In this document: piece by piece, positions 36,461 through 45,459 of the stretch
How positions within the stretch are numbered: position 1 is the first letter of the stretch
How the letters are laid out: the number at the start of each line of letters is the position of its first letter
Origin: Collinsella tanakaei
Lineage (GTDB): Bacteria > Actinomycetota > Coriobacteriia > Coriobacteriales > Coriobacteriaceae
Direction: 5' to 3'
Length of the DNA: 64,000 nucleotides
NCBI RefSeq assembly: GCF_021531055.1
Contig: NZ_JADYTL010000001.1
Coordinates: 124,001-188,000, forward strand
The notes under the pieces: model-generated
What the model was told of the DNA's origin: nothing
Databases searched by the model: none
Seen by the model: only the letters and a program-made list of their open reading frames with translations
Made by a program: the position numbers and the translations under genes

Positions 36461-38551
36461 ATGGCCGAGACCCGAGACGTTCTGTTCGAGATCGGCGTGG
36501 AGGAGATGCCCTCCGCCCCGCTCATGAATGCGGTCAAGCAGCTGCCCAAGCTGATTTCCGACGGCCTCGACGCCGCCGGCCTCGCCCATGGCGAGGTCCG
36601 TGTCGTCTCCACGCCGCGTCGTCTGGCCGCCCTGTCGACCGTGGCGACCGAGACCGAGGCCGTCCACGAGGTCAAGCGCGGCCCCGCCGCGCAGATCGCC
36701 TTCGATGCCGACGGCAATCCCACCAAAGCCGCCGAGGGCTTTGCGCGCAAATGCGGCATCGCGGCGACCGAGCTCATCCGTCGGGTCGACACCGACGGGC
36801 GTGAGTACGTGTTCGTCGAGAAGGACATCCCGGCCGCTCCCGCCATGCCGCTTCTGTCCCGACTGTTCGAAGACGTGATCGCGAACCTCGAGTGGCCCAA
36901 CTATCGCAGCCAGCGCTGGGGGTCGACCCACGAGACGTTCGTGCGTCCGATCCGTTGGATCTGCGCACTGCTGGGCAGCGAGGTCATCCCCGTGAGCTAT
37001 GCCGATGTCGTCTCCGGTAACACCACGCGCGGGCACCGCGTCTTGGGCCCGGGTGAGCACGTCGTCAGCGAGCCCGCGGTGTACGAGCAGGTACTCGAGC
37101 AGGCGGGCGTCCTTTCCGAGGAGCGCCGTCGTCAGGTCATCGCCGACGGTATCGCAAAGATCGAGGCCGAGCGCGATGGCGCCCATGTGGATACGCCCAA
37201 GAAGGTCCTCGACGAGGTCGTGAACCTCTGCGAATGGCCGACTGTTCTCGTGGGCGTGTTCGATGAGGAGTTCCTGCATGTCCCGCACGAGATCATCTGC
37301 GAGTCCATGCTCTCCAACCAGCGGTATTTTCCCATCTACGACGCGCAGGGCGAGCTGACGCGCGAGTTCGTCGTGGTCGGCAACGGCCGTCCCGAGAACG
37401 CCGCGACCATCATCGACGGCAACGAGCGCGTGGTCCGCGCCCGTCTCTACGACGCCAAGTTCTTCTACGATGAGGACCTCAAGGTCCCGCTCGAGGAGTT
37501 CCGTTCGCGTCTCGCCTCCGTCGCCTTCCAGGAAAAGCTCGGCAGCGTGCTGCAAAAGTCCGAGCGCATGGAGGACCTCGCGCTTGCCATCGCGAACGCC
37601 GCCCATATCGGTGCCCATGCCGCTTCCGACGCTCAGCGCGCCGCGCATCTCGCCAAGGCGGATCTCGTGAGCTCAGCGGTCGTCGAGTTCACGAGCCAGC
37701 AGGGTGTCATGGGCGGGTACTACGCCAAGGCGGCAGGGGAGAGCGACGAGGTCGCCGACGCCATCCGCGACCACTATCGTCCGCGCTTCGCAGGCGATGA
37801 GCTGCCCGAGGGTATCGCCGGTTGCATCGTGGCCGTTGCCGATAAGCTCGACACCGTCGCCGGCATGTTCGCCATCGGGGAGCCTCCGACCGGCTCCAAA
37901 GATCCCTTCGCCCTGCGTCGCAGCGCGATCGGCATCCTGAACATCCTTCGTCAGCGTCTACAGTGCGGCTACGAGGAGCTTGTCGATGCCGCGCTCGCAA
38001 ACTACGCCGAACAGGGTATCGAGTTCGACCTTGGCGCCACTGCCGCCGCCGTGTGCGGCTTCATCAAGGGACGCATGGAGCAGATGGCACGTGACGAGCA
38101 TATTCCCGCCGATACGGTCGCGGCGGTGTCCGCCGGTTCCGTCTCTTCGCCTGTCGATTACTTCGCGCTCGCGCACGCGCTGCAGGACGCTCGCGGCAAC
38201 GATCCCGAGACTTTCGAGAACCTCGCGACCGCGTTCGCGCGTGCGAGCCATCTTGCCGACGGCTCCCTTGGCTGCGAGGTCGACGAATCTTCCTTGGAGA
38301 CCGCCGAGCTCGAGTTGCTCCAGGCTACCGACGCCGCGCGCGAGCAGACCGCCTCGGCACTTGCCGCCAAGGACTTCGCCGCGGTGATCTCCGCGCTTGC
38401 CTCCCTGCGTGCTCCGATCGACCGCTTCTTCGACGATGTCATGGTCATGGACGATGATCCTGGCGTACGTGAGAACCGCCTCAAGCTGCTCAACCGTTTC
38501 GAGTCGGTCTTCACCGATATCGCCGATATGGGGGCGCTTGCAAAGAAGTAG
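36461..38551 (+). CDS. glyS: Glycyl-tRNA synthetase beta subunit
   Basis: The beta subunit carries tRNA recognition and HD-like and anticodon-binding domains. From the ATG at 36461 (GGGGAGG about 9 bp upstream, overlapping the end of glyQ) it is 696 residues. Typical blocks: DVLFEIGVEEMPSAPL at the N-terminus, STPRRLAAL, PIRWICALLG, FVVVGNGRP, KLGSVLQKSERM, and DPFALRRSAIGIL. The C-terminal ~120 residues form the helical DALR-like anticodon domain. A promoter for rplS follows within 20 bp. Confidence 0.95.
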   Translation: MAETRDVLFEIGVEEMPSAPLMNAVKQLPKLISDGLDAAGLAHGEVRVVSTPRRLAALSTVATETEAVHEVKRGPAAQIAFDADGNPTKAAEGFARKCGIAATELIRRVDTDGREYVFVEKDIPAAPAMPLLSRLFEDVIANLEWPNYRSQRWGSTHETFVRPIRWICALLGSEVIPVSYADVVSGNTTRGHRVLGPGEHVVSEPAVYEQVLEQAGVLSEERRRQVIADGIAKIEAERDGAHVDTPKKVLDEVVNLCEWPTVLVGVFDEEFLHVPHEIICESMLSNQRYFPIYDAQGELTREFVVVGNGRPENAATIIDGNERVVRARLYDAKFFYDEDLKVPLEEFRSRLASVAFQEKLGSVLQKSERMEDLALAIANAAHIGAHAASDAQRAAHLAKADLVSSAVVEFTSQQGVMGGYYAKAAGESDEVADAIRDHYRPRFAGDELPEGIAGCIVAVADKLDTVAGMFAIGEPPTGSKDPFALRRSAIGILNILRQRLQCGYEELVDAALANYAEQGIEFDLGATAAAVCGFIKGRMEQMARDEHIPADTVAAVSAGSVSSPVDYFALAHALQDARGNDPETFENLATAFARASHLADGSLGCEVDESSLETAELELLQATDAAREQTASALAAKDFAAVISALASLRAPIDRFFDDVMVMDDDPGVRENRLKLLNRFESVFTDIADMGALAKK

Positions 38552-38570
38552 CGTAGGTGCGATTTCGTGC

Positions 38571-38598
38571 TTGCGTTCCCGAAACGCTTGCGTATAAT
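38571..38598 (+). promoter_or_regulatory. Promoter of rplS
   Basis: TTGCGT (38571-38576), a 16-bp spacer and a consensus TATAAT (38593-38598). The predicted leader is about 60 nt. Confidence 0.72.
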
Positions 38599-38664
38599 AA
38601 TCACGTTTGTTCAACCCATGTGTCGTCAGATCGCGGCACCTCTGGTAAGAGTTAGGATCGAACC

Positions 38665-39006
38665 ATGGATTACATCCGCGCTATCGAGCGCCAGGACATG
38701 CGCGAGGACATCCCGCAGGTCCGCGTCGGCGACAACGTCAAGGTGCACTACCGCATCAAGGAGGGTGACCGCGAGCGCATCCAGGTCTTCCAGGGCGACG
38801 TCATCCGCATGAGCGGTGGCTCCTCCCGTGAGACCTTCACCGTCCGCAAGCTTTCCTTCGGCATCGGCGTCGAGCGTACCTTCCCGCTGCACAGCCCCAA
38901 GATCGCCAAGCTCGAGGTCGTCCGTCACGGTCGTGTCCGTCGCGCCAAGCTCTACTACCTGCGCGACAAGATCGGCAAGGCCGCCCGCATCCCCGAGAAG
39001 CGCTAA
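38665..39006 (+). CDS. rplS: Ribosomal protein bL19
   Basis: 50S protein at the subunit interface. The 113 residues include the conserved [22 protein letters not shown]... core, [20 protein letters not shown] and the end [18 protein letters not shown]. It has its own promoter and terminator, separated from trmD by lepB and glyQS. Confidence 0.97.
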   Translation: MDYIRAIERQDMREDIPQVRVGDNVKVHYRIKEGDRERIQVFQGDVIRMSGGSSRETFTVRKLSFGIGVERTFPLHSPKIAKLEVVRHGRVRRAKLYYLRDKIGKAARIPEKR

Positions 39007-39031
39007 GGCACCCGATACATCATGGTATCTT

Positions 39032-39065
39032 CGAAGGGCCGCCCGATTGGGTGGCCCTTCGTTTT
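39032..39065 (+). terminator. Rho-independent terminator of rplS
   Basis: A 13-bp stem (39032-39044 with 39049-39061, one G-T pair), loop GATT, followed by four T. It ends 16 bp before the rnhB ATG, so rnhB needs read-through or a promoter hidden in the hairpin region. Confidence 0.8.
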
Positions 39066-39081
39066 GGATTGAGGTGATCGC

Positions 39082-39870
39082 ATGGCGAATATGACGAGTT
39101 CGCAGTCGGCAACCCATGTGGCGGCCGAGCTGGCGAGCGCTTCGTTCGAGGAAATCGAACGTCTCATCGAACGCTATCGGGACGACCCACGTGTGCAGGT
39201 CCAAAAGGCGTGCGACAGGGCTCGCAAACGGCTCGAGCGCGAATCGGCCGAGCGCCAGCGCGTCGACGCCATGTACGATCGCATGCGGTCGCTGGGAGGC
39301 GAGGGCGTCGTCATCGGCGTCGACGAGGTCGGTCGCGGGTCGGTTGCGGGGCCTCTGACCGTTTGCGCCGCCTGCCTGCCGTTTGAGCCGAGAATCTGGG
39401 GCCTCAACGACTCGAAGCAGCTTACACCGGCCCGTCGCGAAGCGCTTGCGGTGCGCATCGCCGAGACCGCGACCGCGATCGGCATTTGCCATGTCTCACC
39501 CGCCGATATCGACAGCTGGGGCATGGCCCGCTCGCTTCGTGTGGCGGTTGCCGGCGCAATCGAGGACACCGGGCTCGATCCCGATTGCGTCCTGATGGAT
39601 GGCAACCCGCTTGGAGCTCATCCGCGCGAGGTTTCGGTCGTGCACGGCGATGCCCAGATCGCCTGCATCGCCGCCGCCTCCATCGTCGCGAAGGTCACGC
39701 GTGACGACATGATGGTGGAGCTCGACACCGAATATCCCGGCTATCATCTCGCTCAGTCCAAAGGATACGCGTCCGCCGAGCACATCCAGGCGATCAAGGA
39801 TCTTGGGTTGAGCCCGATCCATCGCGTGAGTTTCTGCGGTAATTTCCTGGAGACCGCTCGCCTGTTTTAG
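39082..39870 (+). CDS. rnhB: Ribonuclease HII
   Basis: Cuts RNA-DNA junctions and single ribonucleotides in DNA. The 262 residues carry an N-terminal helical extension of about 70 residues (FEEIERLIERYRDD...), as in Bacillus RnhB. The catalytic core follows: GVDEVGRGSVAGPL (first Asp-Glu pair), VLMDGN, and the second Asp in VTRDDMM. TGAGGTGATCGC precedes the ATG. A 170-bp non-coding gap with no obvious terminator follows. Confidence 0.94.
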   Translation: MANMTSSQSATHVAAELASASFEEIERLIERYRDDPRVQVQKACDRARKRLERESAERQRVDAMYDRMRSLGGEGVVIGVDEVGRGSVAGPLTVCAACLPFEPRIWGLNDSKQLTPARREALAVRIAETATAIGICHVSPADIDSWGMARSLRVAVAGAIEDTGLDPDCVLMDGNPLGAHPREVSVVHGDAQIACIAAASIVAKVTRDDMMVELDTEYPGYHLAQSKGYASAEHIQAIKDLGLSPIHRVSFCGNFLETARLF

Positions 39871-40040
39871 TCGCGTTTCCTTCGAGCGTGCAAGGACGAT
39901 ACCCCTGAGCGTTTTGCGAGCTGGCGTGTCGTGGCGGTGTCGGGTTCCTCAGGTATTCGGTTTCGCCCCGGTCGCCCTCTTTTCGATATGTGTTCGATTG
40001 GCGGTCCCATACTCCTTCCATCCGACGGAAAGGAGCACAT

Positions 40041-40511
40041 ATGGGGGACCACAAGAACGATTGCGGGCGCGAGCGGGATGAGCGGCTCATACGGAGCTGC
40101 CAGGAGGATCCTTCGCTACTCTCCACGCTGACGCCTCAGGAACTCGGGCGCTTGGGCGAGGCGATCGCGCGGTCGTTTTTGCAGCAGCGCGGCTATGCAC
40201 TCGTGTGCCAGGGCTATCGGTGCCCGGAAGGGGAGGCTGATCTCGTCGTCGTGGATGTCGACAGCGACGAGACGGTGCTTGTCGAGGTCAAGACCAGACG
40301 GCTTTCGGCGTCAGGCGATACCGTCTATCCCGAGCTCGCGGTCGATGAGCGGAAGCGCCGTCGCTATGCCCGTATCGCCGCCTGCTATGTACTCGAGCAT
40401 TTTCCCGTGAGATCCATGCGGTTCGACGTGATCGCCGTTACGCTGTTGCCCGGGTTTCGCGCCGAGATCGAGCATCTGTACGCCGCCTTCGAATGGGATG
40501 GCGACCGATGA
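40041..40511 (+). CDS. yraN: YraN/UPF0102 family endonuclease-like protein
   Basis: The ATG at 40041 sits 5 bp after AAAGGAG and gives 156 residues, about 35 longer than usual because of a polar N-terminal extension. The family core GRLGEAIARSFLQQRGYALVCQGYRC, then GEADLVVVD and VLVEVKTRR, matches the Holliday-junction-resolvase-like (E-D-ExK) nuclease fold. The biological role is unsettled. It overlaps yifB (ATGA), and the rnhB-yraN-yifB-dprA order is conserved. Confidence 0.9.
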   Translation: MGDHKNDCGRERDERLIRSCQEDPSLLSTLTPQELGRLGEAIARSFLQQRGYALVCQGYRCPEGEADLVVVDVDSDETVLVEVKTRRLSASGDTVYPELAVDERKRRRYARIAACYVLEHFPVRSMRFDVIAVTLLPGFRAEIEHLYAAFEWDGDR

Positions 40512-42031
40512 GCGGCCAGGCATCGCGCGTGTTCGCCGTCCACGCCGCATGCCTCAAGGGTGTCGAGGCCCACCCGGTCACCGTCGAGGTATCGATGTCC
40601 GACGGAATCCCGGGGATCACGCTCGTCGGCATGGTCGACTCGAGCATCATGGAGGCTCGTGGACGAATCCGCTGCGCGCTGCGGTCGGCTGGTTACGATA
40701 TTCCGCGCAAGCACATCACCGTCAATCTCGCTCCCGGCGACATGCGGAAGACCGGTTCGGGCTTCGATGTCCCCATCGCGGTGGCGATACTCGTCGCGTC
40801 GGGGCAGATCCCATGTGAAGGGATCGACGACTGCCTCTTCGTCGGCGAGCTCGCCCTCGATGGAACGGTGAACCATGTGAAGGGCGAAGTCGCCTTCCAG
40901 CTGTATGCGCGCGATCACCATCTGACCCTCGTGACCTCGCGATCAGGCGACCATGTCCCGATGGAGGGCGTGGATCATGTCGCGTTCGATCATATCGGCA
41001 TGTTGCGTCTGGGCGTGCGCGACGCGTGCTCCGCCGTAAGGGGTAATCCCGCACGTATCGATTCGGATATTCCGACCCTGGACTTCTCGGATGTGCTCGG
41101 GCAAGACATGGCGAAACGGGGCATGGTGATCGCGGCGGCGGGCAATCTCGGCATGCTCATGATCGGGACGCCCGGTGCCGGAAAGACGATGCTCGCCAAA
41201 CGCATGACGACCATTTTGCCGCCGCTCGAGGAGACCGTGAAACAGGAGGCGCTCTGCATCCATTCCGTCGTCGGGGAGCCGATCGATCGTCTGCTCGCCG
41301 GTGAACGACCGTTTCGATGCCCGCATCACAGCATATCGTCGGCGGGGCTCATCGGCGGCGGAAGACCCGTCAGGCCGGGCGAGATAAGCCTTGCGCATGG
41401 AGGGGTGCTTCACCTTGACGAGCTTGGCGAGTTTTCGGCCCACGTTCTACAGACCCTACGGCAACCCATGGAATCCGGGCGCGTCCGCATCGTGCGCGCC
41501 GACGGGTCCTACCTGTTTCCCGCACGCTTCCAATTGCTGGCGGCGAGCAATCCGTGCCCGTGCGGCTACCTCGGGGATCGCGAGGTCGTTTGCACGTGCG
41601 CGCCCGCGGCGATCGAGCGGTACCGGTCCAAACTCTCGGGTCCGCTTGCGGATCGAATCGACATCTGCATCGACGTGATGCGGCCGGATCCCGAATTGAT
41701 CGTCAGGGGAGATGAGGGGCTGGACACAGCCGCCATGGGCGCGCTCGTCGAACGGGGGAGGGCGTATCGAGTGTGGCGCCGCTCGCGGTCCGGTCTTCGC
41801 GACACCGATACGCCGTCGCGCACCAGCGGGGACATCGGCTCGTATGGGCTCGACGAGAAATCCGAGAGGATCTTGATCACGCTTGCCCACACCTCCTCGC
41901 TGACCGCTCGCGGCATGGTCCGAGTCTGCCGTATAGCGAGAACCATTGCCGATATCGAGGAGAGCGAGCGTATCTTGGAGCGCCATATGCTCGAGGCATC
42001 GATGTTCCGGGGGAGGCTGACCGATGAATGA
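40508..42031 (+). CDS. yifB: YifB/ComM-family Mg chelatase-like AAA+ ATPase
   Basis: ComM is a branch-migration helicase that aids integration of foreign DNA in naturally transformable bacteria; YifB is the general name. The 507 residues start from the ATG overlapping yraN. An N-terminal Lon-protease-like ChlI fold spans 1-170, the AAA+ P-loop GTPGAGKT is at 220-227, Walker B reads VLHLDELGEF, and a Cys-containing region NPCPCGYLGD...CTCAP follows. It overlaps dprA by 8 bp. Confidence 0.93.
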   Translation: MSGQASRVFAVHAACLKGVEAHPVTVEVSMSDGIPGITLVGMVDSSIMEARGRIRCALRSAGYDIPRKHITVNLAPGDMRKTGSGFDVPIAVAILVASGQIPCEGIDDCLFVGELALDGTVNHVKGEVAFQLYARDHHLTLVTSRSGDHVPMEGVDHVAFDHIGMLRLGVRDACSAVRGNPARIDSDIPTLDFSDVLGQDMAKRGMVIAAAGNLGMLMIGTPGAGKTMLAKRMTTILPPLEETVKQEALCIHSVVGEPIDRLLAGERPFRCPHHSISSAGLIGGGRPVRPGEISLAHGGVLHLDELGEFSAHVLQTLRQPMESGRVRIVRADGSYLFPARFQLLAASNPCPCGYLGDREVVCTCAPAAIERYRSKLSGPLADRIDICIDVMRPDPELIVRGDEGLDTAAMGALVERGRAYRVWRRSRSGLRDTDTPSRTSGDIGSYGLDEKSERILITLAHTSSLTARGMVRVCRIARTIADIEESERILERHMLEASMFRGRLTDE

Positions 42032-42953
42032 CCGCGATGTTCGCCACGAGATCGGTCTGGGCGACGGAGGATACCCCGATTGCATCAAGGAGCTTCAGCC
42101 TCCGCCTGCGGTGATATATGTCAGGGGCGATCTTGATGTGTTGCGGACCCCATGCGCGGCCGTTATCGGTTCGAGGAGGGCGACTCCGTATGGAATCGCC
42201 ACCGCCCAGATCATCGCCGCGGCGCTTGCGCAGTCCGGTATCACGGTCGTCTCGGGCGGGGCACGCGGATGCGATCAAGCCGCGGGATGGTCCGCGCTCG
42301 GTGCGGGCGGCAAGCACGTTATCGTGCTCGGCACGGGAGCCGATATCGTGTATCCGCGTTCCGCCGCGCCGCTTATCGAGCGGACGATCGATGCCGGCGG
42401 CGCGATCGTATCGATTGAGCGATGGGGGACCGGTCCCCGCAAGTATGCCTTCCCTAAGCGCAATCGCGTCATAGCGGCGTTGTCCCGCGTGCTGTTCATC
42501 ACCGAGGCGGACCTGCCGTCTGGAACGTTCTCGACGGCCGAGGCGGCGGTAGCGCTCGATCGTGAGGTGCTGGCGGTGCCCGGCTCGATTATGTCGCCGC
42601 TCTCGCGTGGCACCAACCACCTCATCGCTTCCGGCGCGGGATGCTTGATCGATGAGGAGTCCATCGAGGTGGCGGTCTCGCGCATTTTCGGTACGCTGAG
42701 ATACTGTCGCGCCGGGGAGTCCGGTCCGATCGAGGGCGTCGGGCAGGAGGCGGAGATTATGCGCGCGCTTTTTGCGAGCCCCTTGCGTATGGACGAGATT
42801 GCCGCCATGCTTTCCGTAGGCGTGATGGATTGCCTTCCGGTGGTGAGCGCCCTCGAGATGCGCAAGCGTATCGAGCGCCTGCCGGATGGCCGCTATGCGC
42901 CGACTGCGCGCTCTTTGCGCGAACGTTCGACTATCGTGGATTCCGCACCGTAG
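42024..42953 (+). CDS. dprA: DNA-processing protein DprA, short form
   Basis: Binds incoming single-stranded DNA and loads RecA. The 309-residue protein contains the Rossmann-like DprA core: PPAVIYVRGDL, IGSRRATPYG, a variant SGGARGCDQAAGW (usual SGxARGID-AAH) and FPKRNRVIAALS. It lacks the ~60-residue N-terminal SAM domain of many DprA proteins but keeps a C-terminal winged-helix-like region. It overlaps yifB by 8 bp. With yifB it suggests transformation or recombination capacity, although no competence machinery is in the window. Confidence 0.88.
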   Translation: MNDRDVRHEIGLGDGGYPDCIKELQPPPAVIYVRGDLDVLRTPCAAVIGSRRATPYGIATAQIIAAALAQSGITVVSGGARGCDQAAGWSALGAGGKHVIVLGTGADIVYPRSAAPLIERTIDAGGAIVSIERWGTGPRKYAFPKRNRVIAALSRVLFITEADLPSGTFSTAEAAVALDREVLAVPGSIMSPLSRGTNHLIASGAGCLIDEESIEVAVSRIFGTLRYCRAGESGPIEGVGQEAEIMRALFASPLRMDEIAAMLSVGVMDCLPVVSALEMRKRIERLPDGRYAPTARSLRERSTIVDSAP

Positions 42954-42972
42954 CGGAAGATTGGACATATCG

Positions 42973-44310
42973 ATGGACGCTATGCAGGTCAAGATCATAG
43001 GAGGCGGTCTTGCGGGCTGCGAATGCGCATGCCAGCTCGCCGATCGCGGCGTGGACGTCGAGCTGTACGAGATGCGACCGCAGACGATGTCGCCCGCCCA
43101 TCATACCGAGGGCTTGGCGGAGCTCGTCTGCTCCAATTCCTTCAAGTCGACCCGCTTCGATTCCGCCGCGGGACTGCTCAAGGAGGAGCTGCGCCGCATG
43201 GGATCGGTGTTGCTCGCCTGCGCCGAACAGGCCGCCGTTCCCGCTGGCGGCGCGCTGGCCGTCGATCGTGTGGAATTCTCACGTCTCGTCGAGGCCCGCA
43301 TGAACGACCATCCGCGGATCCGCGTGATCCGTCAGGAGGTGGGCGAGCTTCCCGAGGGCTATGCGGTTATCGCTGCAGGTCCGCTTTGTGCGGCCTCGCT
43401 CGCCGGGGCGTTGCTCGAACGGACCGGTGGGTCCTCGCTGTCGTTTTTCGACGCGGCGGCCCCGATCGTCGATGCCTCGACGCTCGATATGGACGTGCTG
43501 TTCACGCAGTCACGCTACGGGGAATCCGGCGACGGCGACTATCTCAACGCGCCGTTGTCCAAAGACGAATACGAGGCTTTCATCGACGCGCTCGTCGGGG
43601 CGGAGCGTGTCGTGCTCAAGGATTTCGAGCGCAAGGAGCTGTTCTCCGCCTGCCAGCCTGCCGAGGAGGTCGCCCGCACGGGCCGCGACGCCATCCGGTT
43701 CGGTGCGATGAAGCCGGTCGGTCTGATCGATCCGCGTACCGGTCGTCGCCCGTGGGCCGCCGTCCAGCTTCGCGCCGAGAACGCCGAGCGCAGCGCCTAC
43801 AACCTCGTCGGCTTCCAAACGAATCTCACGTTTTCCGAGCAGCGCCGCGTGTTCCGCATGATCCCGGGTCTCGAGCATGCCGAGTTCTTCCGCTACGGCG
43901 TCATGCATCGCAACACTTTCGTCGATTCGCCGCACGTCCTTGATGCCACCTTCTGCATTCCCGGCACCCATGTTCGGCTTGCCGGTCAGATCACCGGTAC
44001 GGAAGGGTATACCGAGGCGATCGCTTCCGGGTTGCTCGCCGCGTTGAACACCTATGCGGATCTGACCGGTGCTCCCTCGGTCGCGTTGCCTCGCACGGGC
44101 GCGTTCGGAGCGCTCGTCGCGTATGCCACCGATCCCGCTACGCAGGATTACCAGCCGATGCACGTGAACTTCGGCTTGGTTCCCGCGCTCGAAGACGGCG
44201 TCAAGCGTTCCAAGCGCGACCGTTACGCACGGTATGCCGTGCGCGCGATAGACGATCTCGACGCGTATATCGCCACCCGGCGCGACCTGTTCGCACCGAG
44301 GGGTGCGTGA
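42973..44310 (+). CDS. trmFO: Methylenetetrahydrofolate-tRNA (uracil-5-)-methyltransferase
   Basis: Folate- and FAD-dependent enzyme making m5U54 in the T-loop of tRNAs. The 445 residues begin with the FAD site IIGGGLAGCECA and contain the TrmFO hallmarks YEMRP, ELVCSNSFKS, EEL, FFDAAAPIVDASTLD, and the cysteine in ACQPAEEVART. The start is the ATG at 42973 or 42982. dprA is followed directly by trmFO; the topA usually between them in Bacillota is absent. The stop overlaps xerC. Confidence 0.93.
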   Translation: MDAMQVKIIGGGLAGCECACQLADRGVDVELYEMRPQTMSPAHHTEGLAELVCSNSFKSTRFDSAAGLLKEELRRMGSVLLACAEQAAVPAGGALAVDRVEFSRLVEARMNDHPRIRVIRQEVGELPEGYAVIAAGPLCAASLAGALLERTGGSSLSFFDAAAPIVDASTLDMDVLFTQSRYGESGDGDYLNAPLSKDEYEAFIDALVGAERVVLKDFERKELFSACQPAEEVARTGRDAIRFGAMKPVGLIDPRTGRRPWAAVQLRAENAERSAYNLVGFQTNLTFSEQRRVFRMIPGLEHAEFFRYGVMHRNTFVDSPHVLDATFCIPGTHVRLAGQITGTEGYTEAIASGLLAALNTYADLTGAPSVALPRTGAFGALVAYATDPATQDYQPMHVNFGLVPALEDGVKRSKRDRYARYAVRAIDDLDAYIATRRDLFAPRGA

Positions 44311-45239
44311 TGGACGCTTCGATGGGCGACGCCGACGCGATCGAGGAATTTCTCCGATACATCCGCACGATCGACGGCATGTCTCCCGAGACCGTGCGGG
44401 CGTACGGGTCGCATCTCGACGCCTATCTCAGGTGGATGGAGCGTGTAGGCTTCGAGCTGCAGTCGCTCACCTCACGCGATATCCGACGCTACCTCGCCGA
44501 GCTGAAGCTCGCACGCTATGCTCCCAAGACGATCGCGGCGCACCTCTCGTCGATTCGCGCGCTCCATCGATGGCTGGTGCTCGAGTGCCGCACGTCGTCT
44601 GATCCGGCGGCTGCGCTGGTCAGCCCGAAGCTGCCGAAGTCCCTGCCGCATGTGCTGACTCCGGCTCAGATCGACGCGCTGCTCTCGGCTCCCGACAGGG
44701 AGACGCCTGACGGGCTTCGTGATGCCGCCTTCCTCGAGACGCTATACGCCTCGGGCGCGCGCATCTCGGAGATCGCCTCGCTGACGCTTTCGCGTGTCGA
44801 TCTAGCCGAAAGCACGCTCACGCTCTTCGGAAAGGGGTCGAAGGAGCGCATCGTCCCGCTCTATCGACGGGCGCGTGAGAAGCTCACCGCCTATATCGAG
44901 CAAGCACGCCCGGTGCTGCTCGGATGTCGTAAGGATATTCCCACAGAGCCCGTGCAGGCGGTGTTTATCTCCGCGCGAGGACTTCCCATGAGCGCCGATT
45001 CGCTCAGGCATCGATTCTCACGGCATGCGAGAGCCGCCGGATTGCCCGCCGACATCACGCCCCATGCCCTGCGTCATACGTTCGCCACCGATCTTTTGGA
45101 AGGGGGAGCCGATCTCCGCAGCGTCCAGGAGTTGCTCGGCCACGTGAGCCTTTCGACGACGCAGATCTACACGCATCTGACCCCCGATCGCCTCAAGGGC
45201 GCGGTCAAGCAGGCCCATCCGCGCGGCGATGCGGTGTAG
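44310..45239 (+). CDS. xerC: Site-specific tyrosine recombinase, XerC/XerD type
   Basis: Resolves chromosome dimers at dif. The ATG at 44310 overlaps the trmFO stop (TGATG), with GAGGGG upstream; 309 residues. The N-terminal SAM-like core-binding domain spans 1-105. The catalytic set is complete: R151 (GARISE), K175 (GKGSK), H252 and R255 (HALRHTFAT), H278 and nucleophile Y287 (TQIYTHL). Position after trmFO matches Bacillus CodV (XerC). Whether it acts alone or with XerD cannot be told here. Confidence 0.88.
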   Translation: MDASMGDADAIEEFLRYIRTIDGMSPETVRAYGSHLDAYLRWMERVGFELQSLTSRDIRRYLAELKLARYAPKTIAAHLSSIRALHRWLVLECRTSSDPAAALVSPKLPKSLPHVLTPAQIDALLSAPDRETPDGLRDAAFLETLYASGARISEIASLTLSRVDLAESTLTLFGKGSKERIVPLYRRAREKLTAYIEQARPVLLGCRKDIPTEPVQAVFISARGLPMSADSLRHRFSRHARAAGLPADITPHALRHTFATDLLEGGADLRSVQELLGHVSLSTTQIYTHLTPDRLKGAVKQAHPRGDAV

Positions 45240-45286
45240 GGAGTGGCGTCTTAGCCCACAAGCTGCACACATGGCCCCATTTACGC

Positions 45287-45315
45287 TTGGATTCGAGGCG
45301 TAAGCCTGCTATCAT
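45287..45315 (+). promoter_or_regulatory. Promoter of rpsB-tsf
   Basis: TTGGAT (45287-45292), a 17-bp spacer and TATCAT (45310-45315). It drives a long leader of about 138 nt before rpsB. Confidence 0.72.
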
Positions 45316-45321
45316 GCTTCA

Positions 45322-45459
45322 GGTTGCGATTACTCGCAACGTATTCCATCACACACGCGCGGCTACTCGCCGGCCGTGGTGCCCGACACATCGGTAGCTT
45401 GAGGTCGGGTGGGCGGCGAGGTCGGATGCCGGCGCGGAGGCGAACCACAGGAGGTATCA
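45322..45459 (+). promoter_or_regulatory. Long 5' leader of rpsB with hairpins, possible S2 autoregulation
   Basis: The predicted leader begins with GTTGCG / CGCAAC (45323-45328 with 45335-45340), and has GC-rich segments able to pair further down. It ends with AGGAGG before the ATG. Autogenous leaders are known for rpsB in other bacteria; that this one is regulatory is inference. Confidence 0.35.

Noticed and set aside
44310-45239. Tyrosine recombinase as a sign of an integrated element
   Set aside because: Its position after trmFO, its length and its overlap with trmFO match chromosomal XerC; no attachment sites or cargo genes are near.
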